This document shows, one piece after another, positions 45,441-57,819 of a stretch of DNA of 64,000 nucleotides. Within the stretch, counting starts at the first letter, position 1. Each line of letters opens with the position of its first letter. Source of the stretch: Ctena decussata. Lineage: Eukaryota; Mollusca; Bivalvia; Lucinida; Lucinidae. The stretch covers positions 48,659,757 to 48,723,756 of the forward strand of contig OZ022499.1 of the NCBI GenBank assembly GCA_963989385.1, given 5' to 3'. The position numbers and the translations under genes are program-made. A model generated the notes under the pieces. The model was given only the letters and a program-made list of their open reading frames with translations, was not told where the DNA came from and searched no databases.

Positions 45441-48169
45441 GAACTGTGTATTGTCCTTAGAAACCAGATTGGGTCATTGGAACCACCTTTTTTTTAGATG
45501 TGAGACTGTTTTCGGATTTCAGGACAAAGCAGTTGTATTAGTAACAAACTGTTATGATAAGTGTAAGTGATGTCTGGATCAAACGGTTGGACTTCTAAAA
45601 TCTGATGAAAAAAAAAAATGCGTATGTGCTTGTCCTTAGCAGCCAGTTGAAGCTCTTAGCAACCATTTCTTTGAAGACTTAGAATTTTACCAGAGGAACT
45701 GACAGACTCTGAAAAAGATTAATTTTCTGCTGAAGTCCAAAATGAATGTCTGTTTTTGCCCTACAAGTAATTAAGACAGTTATAAAAAGGCTTTAAGTAC
45801 CGTTGCCTGACTTTTGAGATACGTTGAAAACATGTACAAGCAGTACGTACGAGCCTTTAAGCAACCACCTTTTAACGAATTTACTGAATTTCAAACACAT
45901 TATCTCCTTGTGCCATGAACCATATAGGTTGTAGCAAAATAGTAGGAAATGTTTGAAATACATTAATTTTGTGACTTAAAATTCTTTTTGAAAACCTGAA
46001 GCTCAGGCAGACAATTGCCAGAAAAGAATCGGGCAGTGGCCTTAATAAATAACACTGTAAGCATAATGAAACCAATTTCATGTGAAGGTCACAGCGTTTG
46101 CATTCTATACGCAGTCATAAATGATAAATCTTGTTCTTCAGTCATTAATTACAATCCTCTGAATAGTACTCTGTAAATAAAGGATTTTTGGTGTTGAATT
46201 CACTGAAAAGTTATCTGTTAAAATGTGGTTGCTAAGGGCCCAAAATGGTTTCTAAGTACAAATATATGCACACATTTTTCAACAGATTTAAACATCTGTC
46301 TGCTTTTAAGCTAATATTTTGTTGTCACGATTTGTCAAATATCAAATATATTGCTTGTTGAAGTCAACCAACTGTTTCATATCTGTTGATAGTTGTTTGC
46401 TAAGGGCACATATTTGTTGCTAGGGTGAAAATTGTGCATAGGATTTCAGCAAACAGAAAAAGTTCAATACCTGTTCTTGAAACAAAACTAACCATTGTCT
46501 ACCTGCATTGCGTAATGTGAAAGATATACTGTTTCCAATTCAGTCAAAATTTACAGATCACCTCAGGGGTGGTTGCTAAGGTGTTAAACTGGTTGCTAAG
46601 GAGAAATTTATACAGTAATTTCATTACAGATTTTGAAAGCCTCATAGTTGTGCTTCAATCGTTTTTACACAGCTCTTGCAGCGTATAGTAAAGGTCAGCT
46701 CTTGTGGCTCATACATTACTCACAATTGTTTATTAAGTATGTTACAAAGAGGAAATTCCCCCATAATCAAAATCAGCAAACAGTTGGTTGCTAAGGTCTT
46801 AAACTGGTTACTAAGGGCAAATATTTACACACATTGTTCAACAGAATTTAAAAGTCAGTCACCAATGCTGTAATGTTACTTGCAATTGTTTTCATAGTTT
46901 GTTGCTTAAAAAAGATTTTTCATATGAAATTCAGTTGAAAGTCTCCTGTTAAGTGATGGTTGCTAGGAGCTCAGACTGGTTGCTAAGGGCAAATATACGC
47001 ACAGGGTTGTCAAAAGATCTTATAAAGCCCAGTACTTGTTCTTCAGTCATTAATTACTATCCTCTGCATAGTACTCTGTAAAAAGAAGATTTTTGGTGTT
47101 GAATTCACTGAAAAGTTTTCTGTTAAAATGTGTTGCTAAGGGCCCAAAATGGTTGCTAAGCACAAATATATACATTTCTCAACGGATTTTAAACATCTGT
47201 CTGCTTTTAAGCTAATATGTGTTGTCATAGTTTGTCTCATATCAAATATATAATCCTTGTTGAAGTCAACCAAATGTTTCACATCTGTTAATAGTTGGTT
47301 GCTATGGGCACATATTTGTTGCTAAGGAGAAAATTGTGCATAGATTTTTTCAACAAATTGCAATAGTCCAATACTTATGCTTGAAACATAACTAACTGTT
47401 GTCTATCTGCATTGAATTATCTCTAAGATATACTGTTTCCAATTCAGTCAAAATTTACAGATCACCTTAGGGATGGTTGCTAAGGTGTTAAACTGGTTGC
47501 TAAGGAGAAATTTATACAGTAATTTTATTACAGATTTTGAAAGCTCCATAGCCGTGCTTCAATCATTGAATGCTGGCATCTTTCGATTTTTTATACTATA
47601 GAAAATATTTGGGTTGGATTTCAGTCATTTTTGACTATTTTCACAACTTCTGTAAAAACGCTGACCCAGGTGACCTTTGACCCCAAATAGCACACATGCT
47701 GATGTTTATTTCTTAAACCTTCAAACAGAGTTCGATACCAATAATGTGCATTGTGTTAGTTAACACATTACAAGAAGGGCTATTTTTGCTTTGTGTACAG
47801 TTTTAGCCTCCCAAAAATGTTGTATTTTATATAAATGTTCAAGCATAATTTGCTTGTTGCTAAGGAAAACAATTATCCCCTGGTTTCCATAGCAACCATC
47901 GACTGACTGACCTAAGATTTTGCATGTGCAGGTTTGGTCACCCAATGGACTTATACACAAGTTTTGGTCAAAATCTGAAGACCTCGATATGCCACCACCT
48001 GCCTGATTCTTAGCCGGAATGGTACTTAAATTTCCGATTGTTTTTTCCTGAAACACCATTGCGTTTGCATTTCGTTTCCATGACGGCAATGCTTTTAAAA
48101 ATACGTCACTTTACGTGACTGACTGAATATAATGCACTAGAATCACGGCTGATTTGCGATCAAAGTAAT

Positions 48170-49927
48170 TATGCCCCCAACTTCGGAGAAGTTGAGGGGG
48201 CATATTGGTTTGGGACTGTCTGTCCGTCTGTCCGTCCGTAACACTTTTTGACAGTTGGGAAACTCCAGAACCGCTTATGCTAGGATCTTGAAATTTTATA
48301 TGTGGCACGTACATGAAAAATAAGCGAACCCGTATTTTTCTTTTTTTTCTGCGGGTCAGGTATTTCCAGAGTAATGCCCCTTTTTAGACTTAGTCTATGG
48401 AACCTTGTGACCAAAATATCTCAAGAACCCCTTATGCTAGTATCATGATTTTTTGCAGGATGGCATCGCCCAAGGTGTAGATGACCGGATTAACTTTTGA
48501 AAAAAATCGTGAGTTTTTGACCGAGTTATGCCCCTTTTTCGACTAAGTGCATTGTAAGCCTATGGAACCTTGTGACCAAAATATCTCAAGAACCCCTGAT
48601 GCTAGGAACATGATTTTTTCCAGCATGGCATTGCCTAAGTCGTAGCTGATCTGATTATCTTTTGAGAAAAATTTGTGAATTTTTGACCGAGTTATGCCCC
48701 TTTTTCGACTAAGTGCATTGTACGCCTATGGAACCTTGTGGCCAAAATATCTCAAGAACCCCTGATGCTAGGATCATTATTTTTTGCAGGGTGGCATTGC
48801 ACAAAATGTAGATGACCTGATAAACTTTTGAGAAAAATTTGTGAATTTTTGAGCGAGCTATGCCCCTTTTTCGACTTAGTGCAATGTAAGCCTATGGAAC
48901 CTTGTGACCAAAATATCTCAAGAACCCCTGACGCTAGGAACATGATTTTTTGCAGGATGGCATTGCTTGAGTCGTAAATAATCTAATTAACGTTTGAGAA
49001 AAAATTGTGAATTTTTGACTAAGTTATGCCCCTTTTTCGACTAAGTGCATTGTAAGCCTATGGAACCTTGTGACCAAAATATCTCAAGAACCCCTGTTGC
49101 TAGGATCATGATTTTTTGCAGGATGACATTGCCTAAGATGTAAATGATCTGATTAGCTTTTGAGAAAAGTTCGTGAATTTTTGACCGAGTTAGTCCCCTT
49201 TTCGACTTAGTGCATTGCAAGCTGATGGAACCTTATGACCAAAATATCTCAAGAACCCCTGATGCTTGGAGCATGATTTTTCGCAGGATGACATTGCCTA
49301 ACGTGTAGATGACCTGATCAACTTTTGAGAAAAATTTGTGAGGTTTTGACCGAGTTATTCCCCCTTTTTTTTACTTAGTGCATTGTAAACCTATGGAACC
49401 TTGTGACCAAAATATCTCAAGAACCCCTGAGGCTAGGAACATGATTTTTTGCAGGAAGACATTGCCCGAGGTGTAGATGATTTGAATAAGTTTTGAAAAA
49501 CGTTAGTGAATTTTTGACTGAGTTATGCCCTTTTTCGGACATAGGCATTTTGTATAGGAACAAGCTTGTGAACAAAATATCTGAAGAACCACATGAGCTA
49601 GGATCCTTATGTTTGGCATGCAGGTTTGGACCGAGGTGTCGATGACCTGATCATCTTTTGAGCCTATTTCCATGATTTTTTTTTATAGAATTTTTCCCCC
49701 TATTGGACATAGGCTTTTGAATATGAAGAAGCTATATGAGTTACTTTATGAACAAAACTTCTGAAGAACCACTAAGCTATGTTCCTTATATTTGGCATAC
49801 AGTTACAGGCTAAGATGTAGATGAACTGATTAAATCCCCTTTCTGACTTAAAAGGTATGGGGATAAACCTTTGTTAGAGGCAAGCATACGGTTGGGGGCA
49901 TAGTGTTTCATAAACACATTTTCTAGT
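48170..49927 (+). mobile_element. Helitron-like element, family C
   Basis: The 5' hairpin is TGCCCCCAACTTC with GAAGTTGAGGGGGCA (48172-48202), then a CTGTCCGTCTGTCCGTCCGT tract. Eight or so tandem units of about 165 bp follow, with ATGCCCCTTTTTCGACTTAG, TATGGAACCTTGTGACCAAA and ATATCTCAAGAACCCCTGAT blocks. The 3' hairpin is GTGTTT-CAT-AAACAC (49903-49917) and then CTAGT at 49923-49927. No protein is encoded. Confidence 0.8.
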
Positions 49928-50119
49928 TTTCTTTACCTCTGAGTAACTTTTTCACTGCGTACATGGTTTCCTTCTGTCGTCACTTTGCAAATGATAGCAA
50001 ACTGTGTTGGTAATATTCGAAAAAACAAACAAAAAAACAACCGAAATTCAAGAAAAAAGATTTAGCAGCCAAATCAGTTTGCAAAACAATCCAAACTTTC
50101 GAGGCATGGCAGCTATATA

Positions 50120-50480
50120 GAGGATCTTACATGAGTGCTCATGTATTATTGAATTTATTAAACGAGTTTGGGAAAAAGATAAGATGCGAGGCTTTGCCGA
50201 GCTTCTTATCGGTTTTCCCCAACGAGTTTAATAAATTCAGTAATACAGGAGGACGAATGCAAGATTCTATTTATCATATGACACTAAAATCGCATTTTTT
50301 CAGCAGAATTTGCGCTAAAACGTTGCGATTTCGCCATTAGAAAACGCGACGTTTTTATGGACGTCAACGTATAACGTTACGACGTAATTTGCATATTTAA
50401 TCCACTAGTGGATTATCGCATTTAATGCATGGCTTTATTACACTCTCAGATGCGAAGTCATATGATAAACAAGCTTTGTC
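50120..50480. mobile_element. Hairpin element
   Basis: Arms of about 40 bp pair: TATTGAATTTATTAAACGAG and GGGAAAAAGATAAGA (50146-50185) with the complement at 50206-50250. The tip region reads GCGAGGCTTTGCCGAGC. Downstream, AATCCACTAGTGGATT (50399-50414) is a perfect 16-bp palindrome. The limits are uncertain and no target duplication was found. Confidence 0.55.
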
Positions 50481-50539
50481 GTTTAACAAAGTTTTGATTA
50501 AAACAATACCATTGGTTAAATCATTAGCTAACCTAAGCC

Positions 50540-50614
50540 AGCGGCTCCGGGGGGCTTATTGGATGGGACGGCTCCGTCGTCCGTCGTCGTCCGTCCGTCC
50601 GTCCAGAATTTCAA
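50540..50614 (+). mobile_element. 5' head of a further Helitron-like element (fragment)
   Basis: GGGGGGCTTATTGGATGGG followed by a CCGTCGTCCGTCGTCGTCCG tract resembles the 5' heads of families A-D, but its body is missing. It lies against the 3' end of the family D element. Confidence 0.4.
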
Positions 50615-53090
50615 ACTAGAAACATGTTAACTAATAGGGCCCCGCCTTTATATGGGACTATTGATGGCATTAAGTCATATGTCACCAACTGGAAATAACA
50701 ATAAAACCTTTCAGTTTTAAAGTTATAATTTGGCTACAGTTTCTACACTAAAAATTACTATGGGCATAATTCTGTAAAAAATGTAGATGGAGTTACAATT
50801 CTTATTCTCTGCTGATTGTCTGATATGCTTTATATTTGTAACGACTTCTCTGAAAATATATTTTGCTGTTTTAAAGCTACAGAGTGGATGGACACAATTT
50901 CCATACACAAAATTACAAAGGGACAAAATTCTGTAAAAAATATAGGCTGAGTTATAGTTCCTGTCCTCTGCATATTGTCTGATGATGTTTCATATTCGAA
51001 CCAAGATTTGTGAAAGTATCTTAAACAGTTTTAAGGTTATAGAGCCGACACGATTTCTATATAGAAAATTACAAAGGGGTATAACTCTGTAAAAATGTAA
51101 ATGGAGTTATGATTCTTATTCTTTGCATATCATCTGATAATGCTTTATATTTGTGCAAAGTATTCATGAACATATCTTTATGAGTTTTAAAGTTATAAAG
51201 CAGACATGATTTCCATACTAAAAAGTACAGGGCAGAATTCCATACAAAATGTAGGTGGAGTTACAATTCTTGTTCTCTGCACATCGTCTGATGATGCACT
51301 ATACTTGTATTAAGTTTCGTGAAAATATCTTAAACGGTTTCAGAGTTATAGAGCCTACACAATTTCGAAATTTAAATTTACAAAGGGGCATAATTCCATA
51401 AAAAATGTAGATGGAGCTATGGTTCTTGTTCTCTGCACATCGTCTGATGATGCTTTATATCTGTACGAAGTTTCGAGAAAATATCTCTAACGGTTTCAGA
51501 GTTACAGACCTGACACAATATCATACTTAAAATTACAAAGGGGCATTATTCTGTAAAAATGTGTATGGAGTTATGTTTTTTTTCTCTGCACATCGTTTGA
51601 TGATGCTTTATATCTGTACAAAGTTTCGAGAAAATATCTCAAACGGTTTCAGAGTTACAGCCCGGACACAATGCCCGTACTTAAAATTATAAAGGGGCAT
51701 AATTCCGTAAAAATGTAGGTGGAGTTATGGTTCTTGTTCTCTGCACATCGTCTGATAATGCTTATAAGTGTACGAAGTTTCGAGAAAATATCTCAAACGG
51801 TTTCAGAGTTATGGACCAGACACAATATCATACTTATAATTACAAAGGGGCATAATTCCGTAAAACAGTAGGTGGAGTTATGGGTCTTATTCTCTGCACA
51901 TCATTTGATGATGCTATATATCTGTACCAAGTTTCGAGAAAATATCTCAAACGGTTTCAGAGTTACAGCCCGGACTTAATATTATAAAGGGGCATAATTC
52001 CGTAAAAAATGTACGTGGAGTTATGGTTCTTGTTCTTTGCACATCGTCTGATAATGCTTTATAACTCTACCAAGTTTCGATAAAAATCTCAAACGGTTTC
52101 AGAGTTATGTTATGGACAAGACACAATTTCCTGACATAAATTACAAATGGGCATAATTCTCTAAACAATGTAGATAAGGTTATAATTCTTGTCCTCTGCA
52201 CATCGTCTGATGATGCTTTATAGCTGTACCAAGTTTCGAGAAAATATCTCAAACGGTTTCAAAGTTATGGCCCGGACACGATTTCCATAAATTACAAAGG
52301 GGCATAATTCTGTAAAAAATGTAGGTGGAGTTATGGTTCTTGTTCTCTGCACGTCGTCTGATGATGCTTTATATTTGTAGAAAGTTTCTAGAAAATATCT
52401 CAAACCGTTCCAGAAATATTGCCCGGACACGAAAAGCTGATGGACGGACAACAAAGGGGCATAACTCCGTAAAGAATGTAGGTGGAGTTATGGTTTTTAT
52501 TCTCTGCACATCGTCTGATGATGTTTTAGATTTGTACAAAGTTTCGAGAAAATATCTCCAACCGTTTCAGAGTTATGGCCCGGACACGAAAAGCTGACGG
52601 ACGGACAGACAGACGGACAGACGGACGGACAAGGTGATTACTATAGGGCCTCCGCCGACTTTGTCTGGCTTTCAAAGTTACGGACCGGACACGATTTCCA
52701 TAAATTACAAAGGGGCATAATTCTGTAAAAAATGTAGGTGGAGTTATGGTTCTTGTTCTCTGCACATCGTCTGATGATGCTTTATATTTGTACAAAGTTT
52801 CGAGAAAATATCTCAAACCGTTCCAGAGTTATGGCCCGGACGAGAAAAGCTGATGGACGGACAACAAAGGGACATAACACCGTAAAAATGTAGGTGGAGT
52901 TATGGTTCTTGTTCTCTGCACATCGTCTGATGATGTTTTATATTTGTACAAAGTTTCGAGAAAATATCTCCAACCGTTTCAGAGTTATGGCCCGGACACG
53001 AAACGCTGACGGACGGACAGACGGACAGACAGACGGACAAGGTGATTACTATAGGGCCTCCGCCGACTTTGTCTGGCGGGGCCCTACTGA
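50615..53090 (-). mobile_element. Helitron-like element, family D
   Basis: It is read on the minus strand. The 5' hairpin is TAGGGCCCCGCCAGAC with GTCGGCGGAGGCCCTA (53052-53086), then a TTGTCCGTC/TGTCCGTCCGTC tract. About fourteen tandem units of about 155 bp follow, with AACTCTGAAACCGTTTGAGA, CAGAGAACAAGAACCATAAC and TATGCCCCTTTGTAATTT blocks. The 3' end is CTAGT at 50619-50615 preceded by AACATGTT. A second copy of the 5' head lies inside at 52600-52675, so the element has been internally duplicated. Plus and minus frames of up to 96 codons follow the repeats. Confidence 0.75.
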
Positions 53091-53094
53091 CTTC

Positions 53095-55410
53095 TCCCTT
53101 AAAACCACTGGGCCGACTGTAACCAAATTTCATATGTAGGCTCCAGGGCTCATGGAAACGAAAAGTTGTTCAAACAGTCCTGGTCACATGACCAACATGG
53201 CCACCACGCCCATATATGTAAAAACCTATAAAATCTTCTCCAGAACCAATGCACCGATGGCTTTGAAACTTGTTATGTAGTACACGAATATTACCAAGAT
53301 TGCTCAAATTATGACATTGGGTTGCCTTTGACCTTTTTCACGGCGAGGTCAAATTTGTTTTCTGGTGCTTTAAGATAGGAAAATGCCGGAACATAAGATC
53401 TCATGCAAATTGTTGAAGATTTTGGCCTAAATATTAATATATACAGTGATCTTTATGAGTTCCTGAATATCTATTTATACAAGAGGTCAAGGTCATTCTT
53501 TGGGCTTTGATCCTGGCCTCTCATATTTCGACAATTTCAAACATCTCCTCAAAGCTACTGGGTCAATTTTAACCAAATGTCATATAGAGCCTCCAGGGGG
53601 ATGAGGGAACAATTATTTGTTCGAATGGTCCAGGTCACATGACCAGCATGGCCTCGTCTCCCATATTGTTAAAACCTTTAAAAATATTCTCCAGAACCAA
53701 TTGACGGATGGCTTCGAAACTTTGAATTTAAACTTGAGTACTCGTTTTCTACCAAGATTATTCAAATGCTGACATTGGGTTGACCGTGACCTTTTTTACG
53801 GCATTGTCAAATATGGAAAAATCCTAGAACATAATATTTCATTGAAAGTTTTGAAGATTTTGGCCTAAACTTGGTATCGACAGTCGTCTTAATGAGTACA
53901 TAAAGATTTGTGAGAACAAGAGTTAAAGGTCATTTTCTGACCTTTGGCCCAGGTCTCTCATGTTTTGATAATACAAACATCTCCTCAAAGTCCAATGGAC
54001 CAATTGTGACTAAATTTTATATACAGCATCCAGGGGCTAAGGAAACGAATATTCGTTTAAACGTTCCAGTTCAAGTGACCAACATGGCCACCATACCCAC
54101 GTTTGGCAAATACCTTTAAAAATCGTCTTCTCCAGAACCAATTGACAAATGGCCTTGAAACTTGGTATGTGGCATCGAGTACTTAAGTGTACCATGATGA
54201 GCTTGTGTTGACCTTGACCTTTTTATGGCAAGGTCAAATATTGGGACATGCTGAAACATAAAGAGTTCATGGAAACCTTTGATGACTTTGACCTTTAAAA
54301 ATTGATATATACAATTATCTTCATGAAAACATAAGATTTCATGGAAAGTTTAGACGAGAAATTGGTAAATACAGTCGTCTTAATGGTTACATGTGAGTAC
54401 AAGAGGTCACGGTCATTTTCTGACCTGTGACCAAGGACTCATTTTTTGACAATTGCAAACATCTGTTCAAAAGCGACTGGGCCAATTATAACCATATTTC
54501 ATAAAGAGCCTCCAGGGACTAAGGTAACGAAAATTTGTTCAAACGGTCCGAGTCACATGACCAGCATGGCCGTCATGCCCATATTTGGTAAAACATTTAA
54601 AAATTTTTTTCTAAAGAACCAATTCATCAGTGGCCTTGAAATTTGATATGTAGCATCAAGTACTTGAGTACTACCAAGATTGTTAAAATCGTGACTTTGG
54701 GTTGGCTTTGACCAATTTTACAAGTTAAAATATGAGAAGATTTCAAATATCTCCGAAATGCCTCTAGGCAAATTGTTACCAACTTTCATATGCAGCCTCC
54801 AGAGACGGAGGGCACAAAAATTGTTCGAACGGTCCAAGTCTGAGGACAAGGACAAACATGGCCGCCATGCACATATGAGGTAAAAAGCTTTAAAATCTTC
54901 TGCTCCAGAACCAATTGGCCAGTGCTCTTGTAACTTGGTATGTAGTATCGGGTACTCGAGTACTACCTTAAATGTTCAAATAATTACTTTGGCTAGACCT
55001 TGAGCATGTTAACGGCAAGGTAAAATATGGGAAAATGCTAGAACGTAAGATTTCATTGACAGTTTTGAAGATTTTTTGGCCCAAGGTTGTTCAAATGATG
55101 ACATTTGGTTGAGCTTGACATTTTTAAGGCAAGGTCATGTTTGCTTTCTGGAGCTTTTATATGGTAAAATACTTAAATATAAGAGTTCATGGAACTTACC
55201 CTAGATGTTCATGCAAAAGTTTATAAATACAGTGAAACAGTACATGAACATTTTTCACCAACAGAGGTCAAAGTAATTCTTTGACCTATAATCAATGACT
55301 CTCATATTTTGACATTTTTTTAAAGATATAATCCTTGTTTGACGTTTGACTTTTAAACTCAGATGATCGATTCAGAGCCTCATGGCCCATCTTGTAATTT
55401 AAGTTTCGCC
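53095..55410 (+). repeat. Tandem array of about 450-bp units (about five)
   Basis: Blocks recur in order: CAAA-CACTGGGCC, CATATG-AGCCTCCAGGG, GTCACATGACCAACATGGCC, TCCAGAACCAATTG, TTTGACCTTTTT-ACGGCAAGGTC and AGATTTTGGCCTAAA. Units start near 53100, 53555, 53980, 54465 and 54755, and are diverged. The end, CTCAGATGATCGATTCAGAG near 55360, matches the fragment at 17885, so the array belongs to a dispersed family. No protein. Confidence 0.75.
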
Positions 55411-56697
55411 GCGTCTTGAGCTAATCCATGAAGAAATACAGCCTGTTTTTCATTTATCTTACAATTCCATTAGTACTTTAGTCAGATTTATTAAGCTATA
55501 GATTTAAGTTCAGGAGGTTGTTGTTTGGGAAAGTATCAGCTTCATTGAAATAATATTTTGAAAGTTAGCGAAAGCGGTTGGGGTAGTTTCACCCTACATT
55601 ACATAATTCAAAGCATAATTGTTGGATTACATTTTTACTGAAGATTTCTCCGTATGTCTGTCTAGCGTGAGTATCTCCGCGCATTATGTATTCAGTACGT
55701 GTAATGTGCAGTAACAAATTGTTCGGTTGCTCCAACAAAAGTTGAATGGGGAATACATTGACTAACTGACGTTCTTATATCACCTATTTATTTTTCAGTT
55801 TTCTTCACACAGATGCGACCGTGCTATATATTTTCTGTTTAAATTTGTTTTATCATCAGTTCTTAAGCTGAATGACGGGCCATATATAAATCATTTCAAT
55901 AATAAATAATCAAATTTTGCAGTTGCAACTTTCATTTACATTTTTAAAGAATATTGAGCCTTTCTGCAGCAAAAGTTAAATTAGGAAATATTGCTGACAT
56001 TATTATGTATATACAATATCCAAACAGGCACACGGCTTTTATTCAAGATTGATTATCGTTGATTCAACGTCATGACGTTGAATCAATGTTGATTCATGTT
56101 GATTCAACGTTGTTTGCCCCATGGATTATACCAATGGTGGTGAATCAAAAAGTTGAGAATCCACCGTTTTTATTTTTATTTTCAATGCATTCTGTATTTA
56201 TCCAGATAGTTATGCTTACTATCTTATAAAATATTATGTATTACAAAGTAGCACCGCACCCTCAACTTCTCCCACCACTTTATCAATAGGAATACTTCAA
56301 GGTCAAGCAAATAACTAAAGTTTCATAATAAAGCCGACTGCAATTTGTCTTTGTTCCATGGATCCCGTGGTGGGATGAAAAAAGTGCAAATATACCCGAT
56401 GTGGGGTATTCAAGATGCATAATGCCTGCTGAATGAATAGACTGATAAATGGCTGGCTGTAAAAACTTGTAATGTATTGCTATGAAACATAGTTTCCACT
56501 TTTTTCATTGGAGCAACAATATTATATCTTTCCGCATATAATTAAGTGCACGAGTGCGGAGGCGTAAGCTGGCATGTTAGACAGAAATACTTTCGTTTAG
56601 AGAGCAGAACTTTTGGCAGCCAATTCGTGGTTGACGGCAACTGGTAAAACGATGATACAGGCGTCGGCTGCGCTGTATAAATCGCATTTACGACCAA
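55411..56697. other. No gene; one perfect palindrome
   Basis: TTGATTCAACGTCATGACGT continues as a perfect 28-bp palindrome at 56059-56086, followed by two more GTTGATTCA copies to 56110. I recognise nothing else. Confidence 0.6.
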
Positions 56698-56701
56698 TTA
56701 A

Positions 56702-57561
56702 GGTGGTGATAATCATTGATTTGGGGCAAAGACAAAACTCTGCATAAAACACTCAAAGTACCACTGATCTTTCCAAAATTTAGCATATGCCTTCTTTATG
56801 TTGTTTCTCACAATTCAGACTCCCAAAATGCAGCATTTGTTAATGTTAAAAAGTGTTTTTGTAAGGAAAGATCAAAGGGTAATTTTGTGCGCAATAATCT
56901 GAAAAAATAATATTGTTATTGAAAATATACTTAGTGCTGAGAGTTCCTTGTTGCATAATGGAGAGCGAGCTAGCAATTATTCTTTCAAACTCTTTCACAC
57001 ATTATCAGGCTGAGCAGATGAAAAAAGATGCGGTCTGTGTCCAAATTTTTTTGTCAAAACACACAGGTGAAACAGGTGAGACTATTTTAACAAGGTTGAA
57101 CAATTTCATCTACACACCAGTGATCATGTAAGTAATGTATTATTTATACTGTAGGTGTTACATAGGTATGCTTGCCTACCCTATATTTAATAAATGCATC
57201 CATTGTACATTACCTTGTACATGGTTGAACATTTGAGAAAAAGCTACCGTTTTCATCTGGTCTACATTACAATGTAAGAAAGAGTTGGAATAAATAATTG
57301 CTAGGTCGCTCTTCATTATGCAATAACGCACCTTCAGTACTACCTAAATTTTCAATAACGATGTTAATTGTTTTGATTATTGCGCAGGAAATTACCCTTT
57401 GATCTTTCCTTATAAAAACACTTTTTTAAGCAGCATGTACGTCTATTTTGTATTCTAAACTGTAAAGAACAACAAAAATAAGAAGTCTGCTAACTTTCAG
57501 GGAGATACCTTACTTTTTCATGGTTTTATGCAGATTTTCACATTTACCATAAATCACCACC
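56702..57561. mobile_element. TTAA-flanked foldback element, 860 bp
   Basis: TTAA at 56698-56701 and 57562-57565 flank GGTGGTGAT and its complement ATCACCACC. The inverted arms extend about 320 bp (56702-57020 against 57245-57561, about 75% alike), with AAGTGTTTTTGTAAGGAAAG, ATCAAAGGGTAATTT and GCATAATGGAGAGCGA blocks mirrored. TTAA duplication again points to the Kolobok or piggyBac group. Two frames of 64 and 72 codons carry no transposase motif. Confidence 0.8.
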
Positions 57562-57819
57562 TTAAAGGATCTCACATTTATCTGTTATTTGATTAAAAGT
57601 TGTTTCGAGAGAAGTGAACGGCATTGTCGAAATCATTGTAAGGTGTAAAACAAGAAAAAAATGACGCTCTGCTCTTGTTAATGTAAAGAATATTTATCAA
57701 CGTCACGCCAGATCATAGAAACGGCATTTTTACCTTCACGTCGTTGGGCGATTAGAATGTGTCAAAATCATTCGAACGACATAAACGATTTCAACTTAAA
57801 GCAGTTTATCTATCTATTC

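Larger units (their letters stand above)
41517..48031. mobile_element. 6.5-kb foldback element with CTTAGCAACCA arrays
   Basis: The ends are inverted: AAGTACCGTTCCGGCTAAGA (from 41520) and TCTTAGCCGGAATGGTACTT (to 48027). The mirror continues for about 500 bp (CATATCGAGGTCTTCAGATT, GACCAAAACTTGTGTATAAG, TTGCTATGGAAAC). Further in, the left half holds 5-6 units of about 175 bp with CCTTAGCAACCAG...CTTAGCAACCACC. The right half holds about a dozen with the complement GGTTGCTAAGG. A Helitron-like element is nested at 42801-44872. No transposase is seen. Confidence 0.85.

Noticed and set aside
52325..53139. ORFs of 77-96 codons on both strands
   Set aside because: They repeat with the 155-bp unit of the family D element and encode the same peptide words in every unit.
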